DNA of 64,000 nucleotides from Melampsora larici-populina 98AG31 (Eukaryota; Basidiomycota; Pucciniomycetes; Pucciniales; Melampsoraceae), in the NCBI RefSeq assembly GCF_000204055.1, contig NW_006768766.1:1294941-1358940 (forward strand). Direction: 5' to 3'. Positions 62,357-64,000 of the stretch are shown here, piece after piece (within the stretch, counting starts at the first letter, position 1; every line of letters starts with the position of its first letter). The position numbers and the translations under genes were made by a program. Under the pieces are notes generated by a model. The model had not been told where the DNA came from, made no database searches, and was given only the letters and a program-made list of their open reading frames with translations.

Positions 62357-62580
62357 GCTTTATGATATAAATAAATCAATTTCAAGATATAGTTCATGTA
62401 CACAAGATGATACGGTGGCAATATTGTTCTTTCAATTGAAAAATTTCTTCCTTTTTTCTGATTTTTTTTTAAAAAAGGAAAATACTGGGCAGCCCGAGGC
62501 CCGCCCAAGCTTCCCGCGGGCACATTGCAGGCTGGGAAAAGCCGGGGCGGGCTGGGCCGGGTGCAGATCTTATCTGTAGC

Positions 62581-63540
62581 GTGGGAGCCTGTGGACCGCC
62601 ACAACAAAAACTGGTACTGTACCACCAAGGCACCCAGGCTTGGCCCTCAAGGGCTGTCTTGGGGCCGGGCCAGGCTTAGACCTGGGGTTTCAACTTTCAG
62701 CTGTTGCAGACTCCAGAGAACAGAACATTGTCGCATATGGTGTACATATAGACTCATACCAACATATAAACACAACATGGGTTAAACATGTAAATTTTCC
62801 ATGTCATGTGTAGTCAAAATTCATATCTGAGCCAAAAAACATCTGACATGACTCATGCCAACACACATTGACATGGATTTTCGATTCAAAAAAACCATGT
62901 CCTGATGTGAGTCATGGCGGACAGTCTGAACGCTGACAAGTGTCATACCAACAAACAACATCACATCAGAATTTTGGTGGTCTGACAGGCAAATGGCCCA
63001 CATCATACATGATATTATGTTGAAGTCATTTTGAAATCTTTCTGAATCTTTCATGAATCTTTCATGAAGCTGTGGTAGTCACTGGCCTGCCAGAGCCTAG
63101 TAGCTGGGGGCTGTGAATGAAGCCCATGATACCTTCCTCTATGCTTCCTTCATGCATGTTTTTCCTTCCAAGTAATCCGCACTTTTTTGGGCATACTGAT
63201 ATGTAGTGTTGTGAGGTGGATTGGTAAGGAAGACCGACAAAGGGCTCTCAAGGTTACCCTTGATCCATACCGTATGAGCTCTGTTACATATGTAGGTCAG
63301 GTGTACTGTGGTTCTGACAACTCAAGGGCAGCTTGAGGCGAGCTAGCAAACATATGGCAAACATATGGCAAAGGAGATCCACAATTGAAGAAAGTCGCGG
63401 ACCCGGTCACCGCGACTTTGCTCAATTGGGTTTGACACTTGATAATTCCCGCGATGTCATTTGTATAAGCCTGAAAACAGTGTTATGATCCGCATGTGTC
63501 ACGAGATCAGTACTTACATGTCACGGGTAGCAAGACAGTC
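62581..63540. other. Intergenic with short repeats
   Basis: Contains a direct repeat of CAAACATATGG near 63347-63368 and a hairpin at about 63392-63420. No gene recognised. Confidence 0.4.
63392..63420. repeat. GC-rich hairpin
   Basis: AAAGTCGCGG and its exact reverse complement CCGCGACTTT are separated by about 9 bases, with CAATTGA and TCAATTG further out on either side. No run of T follows that would suggest a Pol III terminator. Confidence 0.55.
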
Positions 63541-63892
63541 TAGGGGTGTGACCCGGCCCTGCAGCTTCAGAGCCGGCCTCGGCCTCGACACCCTCAAGGA
63601 TGCTGCCGAGCAGCATCGGGTAGGCTCCGGCTCGGGCCAGCACTTTTTAAGCCTGTGCGAGAGCTTAGGACGGATGCTTGATGACATCAATTTTTCCAGA
63701 AACTTGCCTCAACAAGCCTTCAGCAATGCCCCCACAATTTTTTTTGACGGCCGGGGCCCCGAGTAGCCCTGTAACGAGCACTTTCTCACTGCCGCCAGGC
63801 TGGACTTAAGGCCCCCGGCTCGGCCTCGATCTGGTCCATAAACATCTCGGGTAGACTCGCCGGAGCAGGGCCACGGCCGGGACATAGCCCTA
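63541..63892. mobile_element. 352-bp non-autonomous relative of the intact hAT
   Basis: It starts TAGGGGTGTGACCCGGCCCT, one base different from the end of the hAT at 43201, and ends with a more diverged reverse complement (GGCCGGGACATAGCCCTA). The interior is GC-rich with GCCGAGC and CGGCTCGG-type words. The flanks share CAGTC (63536-63540, 63896-63900), a poor remnant of an 8-bp duplication, so the insertion is old. No coding capacity; it could be mobilised by the intact transposase. Confidence 0.7.
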
Positions 63893-64000
63893 CCCCAGTC
63901 CCTCAGTTGTAAAGCCCACGTTGAACTTCTCCCTCAATGGTCAATCGGCTGTTTCTGATTTGCGTACCCAGAAATGCACCCTCATCTTACGGGAAACAAA

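Larger units (their letters stand above)
59294..62572 (-). mobile_element. Second hAT transposon, 3279 bp, 8-bp TSD, defective
   Basis: The left end TAGGATCTTCACCCGGGCC pairs with the right end (reverse complement TAAGATCTGCACCCGGCCC) with three mismatches. TCTGTAGC is duplicated on both sides (59286-59293 and 62573-62580). GC-rich subterminal blocks resemble those of the first hAT. The transposase on the minus strand is decayed. It sits 144 bp upstream of the BTB paralogue 2 start codon. Confidence 0.92.

Noticed and set aside
1..64000. CRISPR arrays, operons, bacterial-type promoters or ribosome binding sites
   Set aside because: The window is eukaryotic with spliced genes; no spaced direct-repeat array of CRISPR type was seen.

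Overview
The window is eukaryotic and fungal. Genes are split by many 50-100 bp GT-AG introns, intergenic DNA is AT-rich, and two transposons carry BED-type hAT transposases. The split fungal housekeeping genes, lineage-specific secreted proteins and BTB paralogues suggest a rust fungus (Pucciniales, perhaps Puccinia-like). That placement is inference: no ribosomal marker is present and I could not search databases. All gene models come from reading splice sites and checking that exon phases close. No transcript data were available.

Layout. 1-12 kb: the 3' part of an allantoate-permease-family MFS transporter (+), an oligosaccharyltransferase Swp1/ribophorin II gene (-), a small secreted 8-cysteine protein (-) and a second MFS transporter with at least 15 exons, two of them microexons (-). 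12.26-17.06 kb: a complete 16-exon coatomer alpha (COPI) gene (+). 17-32.5 kb: an accessory region with three paralogues of an unrecognised secreted protein family (all -). The COPI 3' end, its downstream DNA and one family member are duplicated at 27.0-31.3 kb, inside an older decayed gene and between 211-bp direct repeats. Three small inverted-repeat elements with target-site duplications lie in this region, one nested in another. 32.6-33.07 kb: a GATAC/GTATC-rich inverted-repeat element. 36.5-38.8 kb: a PNRC/Edc1-like decapping-coactivator candidate (-). 43.2-46.2 kb: a complete hAT transposon with intact transposase. 47.3-49.9 kb: an OXR1-type TLDc gene (-), divergent from a mitochondrial ribosomal protein bL35 gene (+) that reads as broken. 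51.2-59.2 kb: three BTB/POZ paralogues (two intact, one 3' remnant, all -). 59.3-62.6 kb: a second hAT element with decayed transposase. 63.5-63.9 kb: a non-autonomous relative of the first hAT.

The housekeeping genes serve ER glycosylation, Golgi-ER retrograde transport, mRNA decay, oxidation resistance and mitochondrial translation, and show no operon-like link. The coherent story is the COPI-adjacent segment. A conserved gene's 3' end has been carried along with a secreted-protein gene into a new site. Differences between the copies order the later events: a 3.3-kb deletion in one copy, and two MITE insertions plus a 5-bp deletion in the other.
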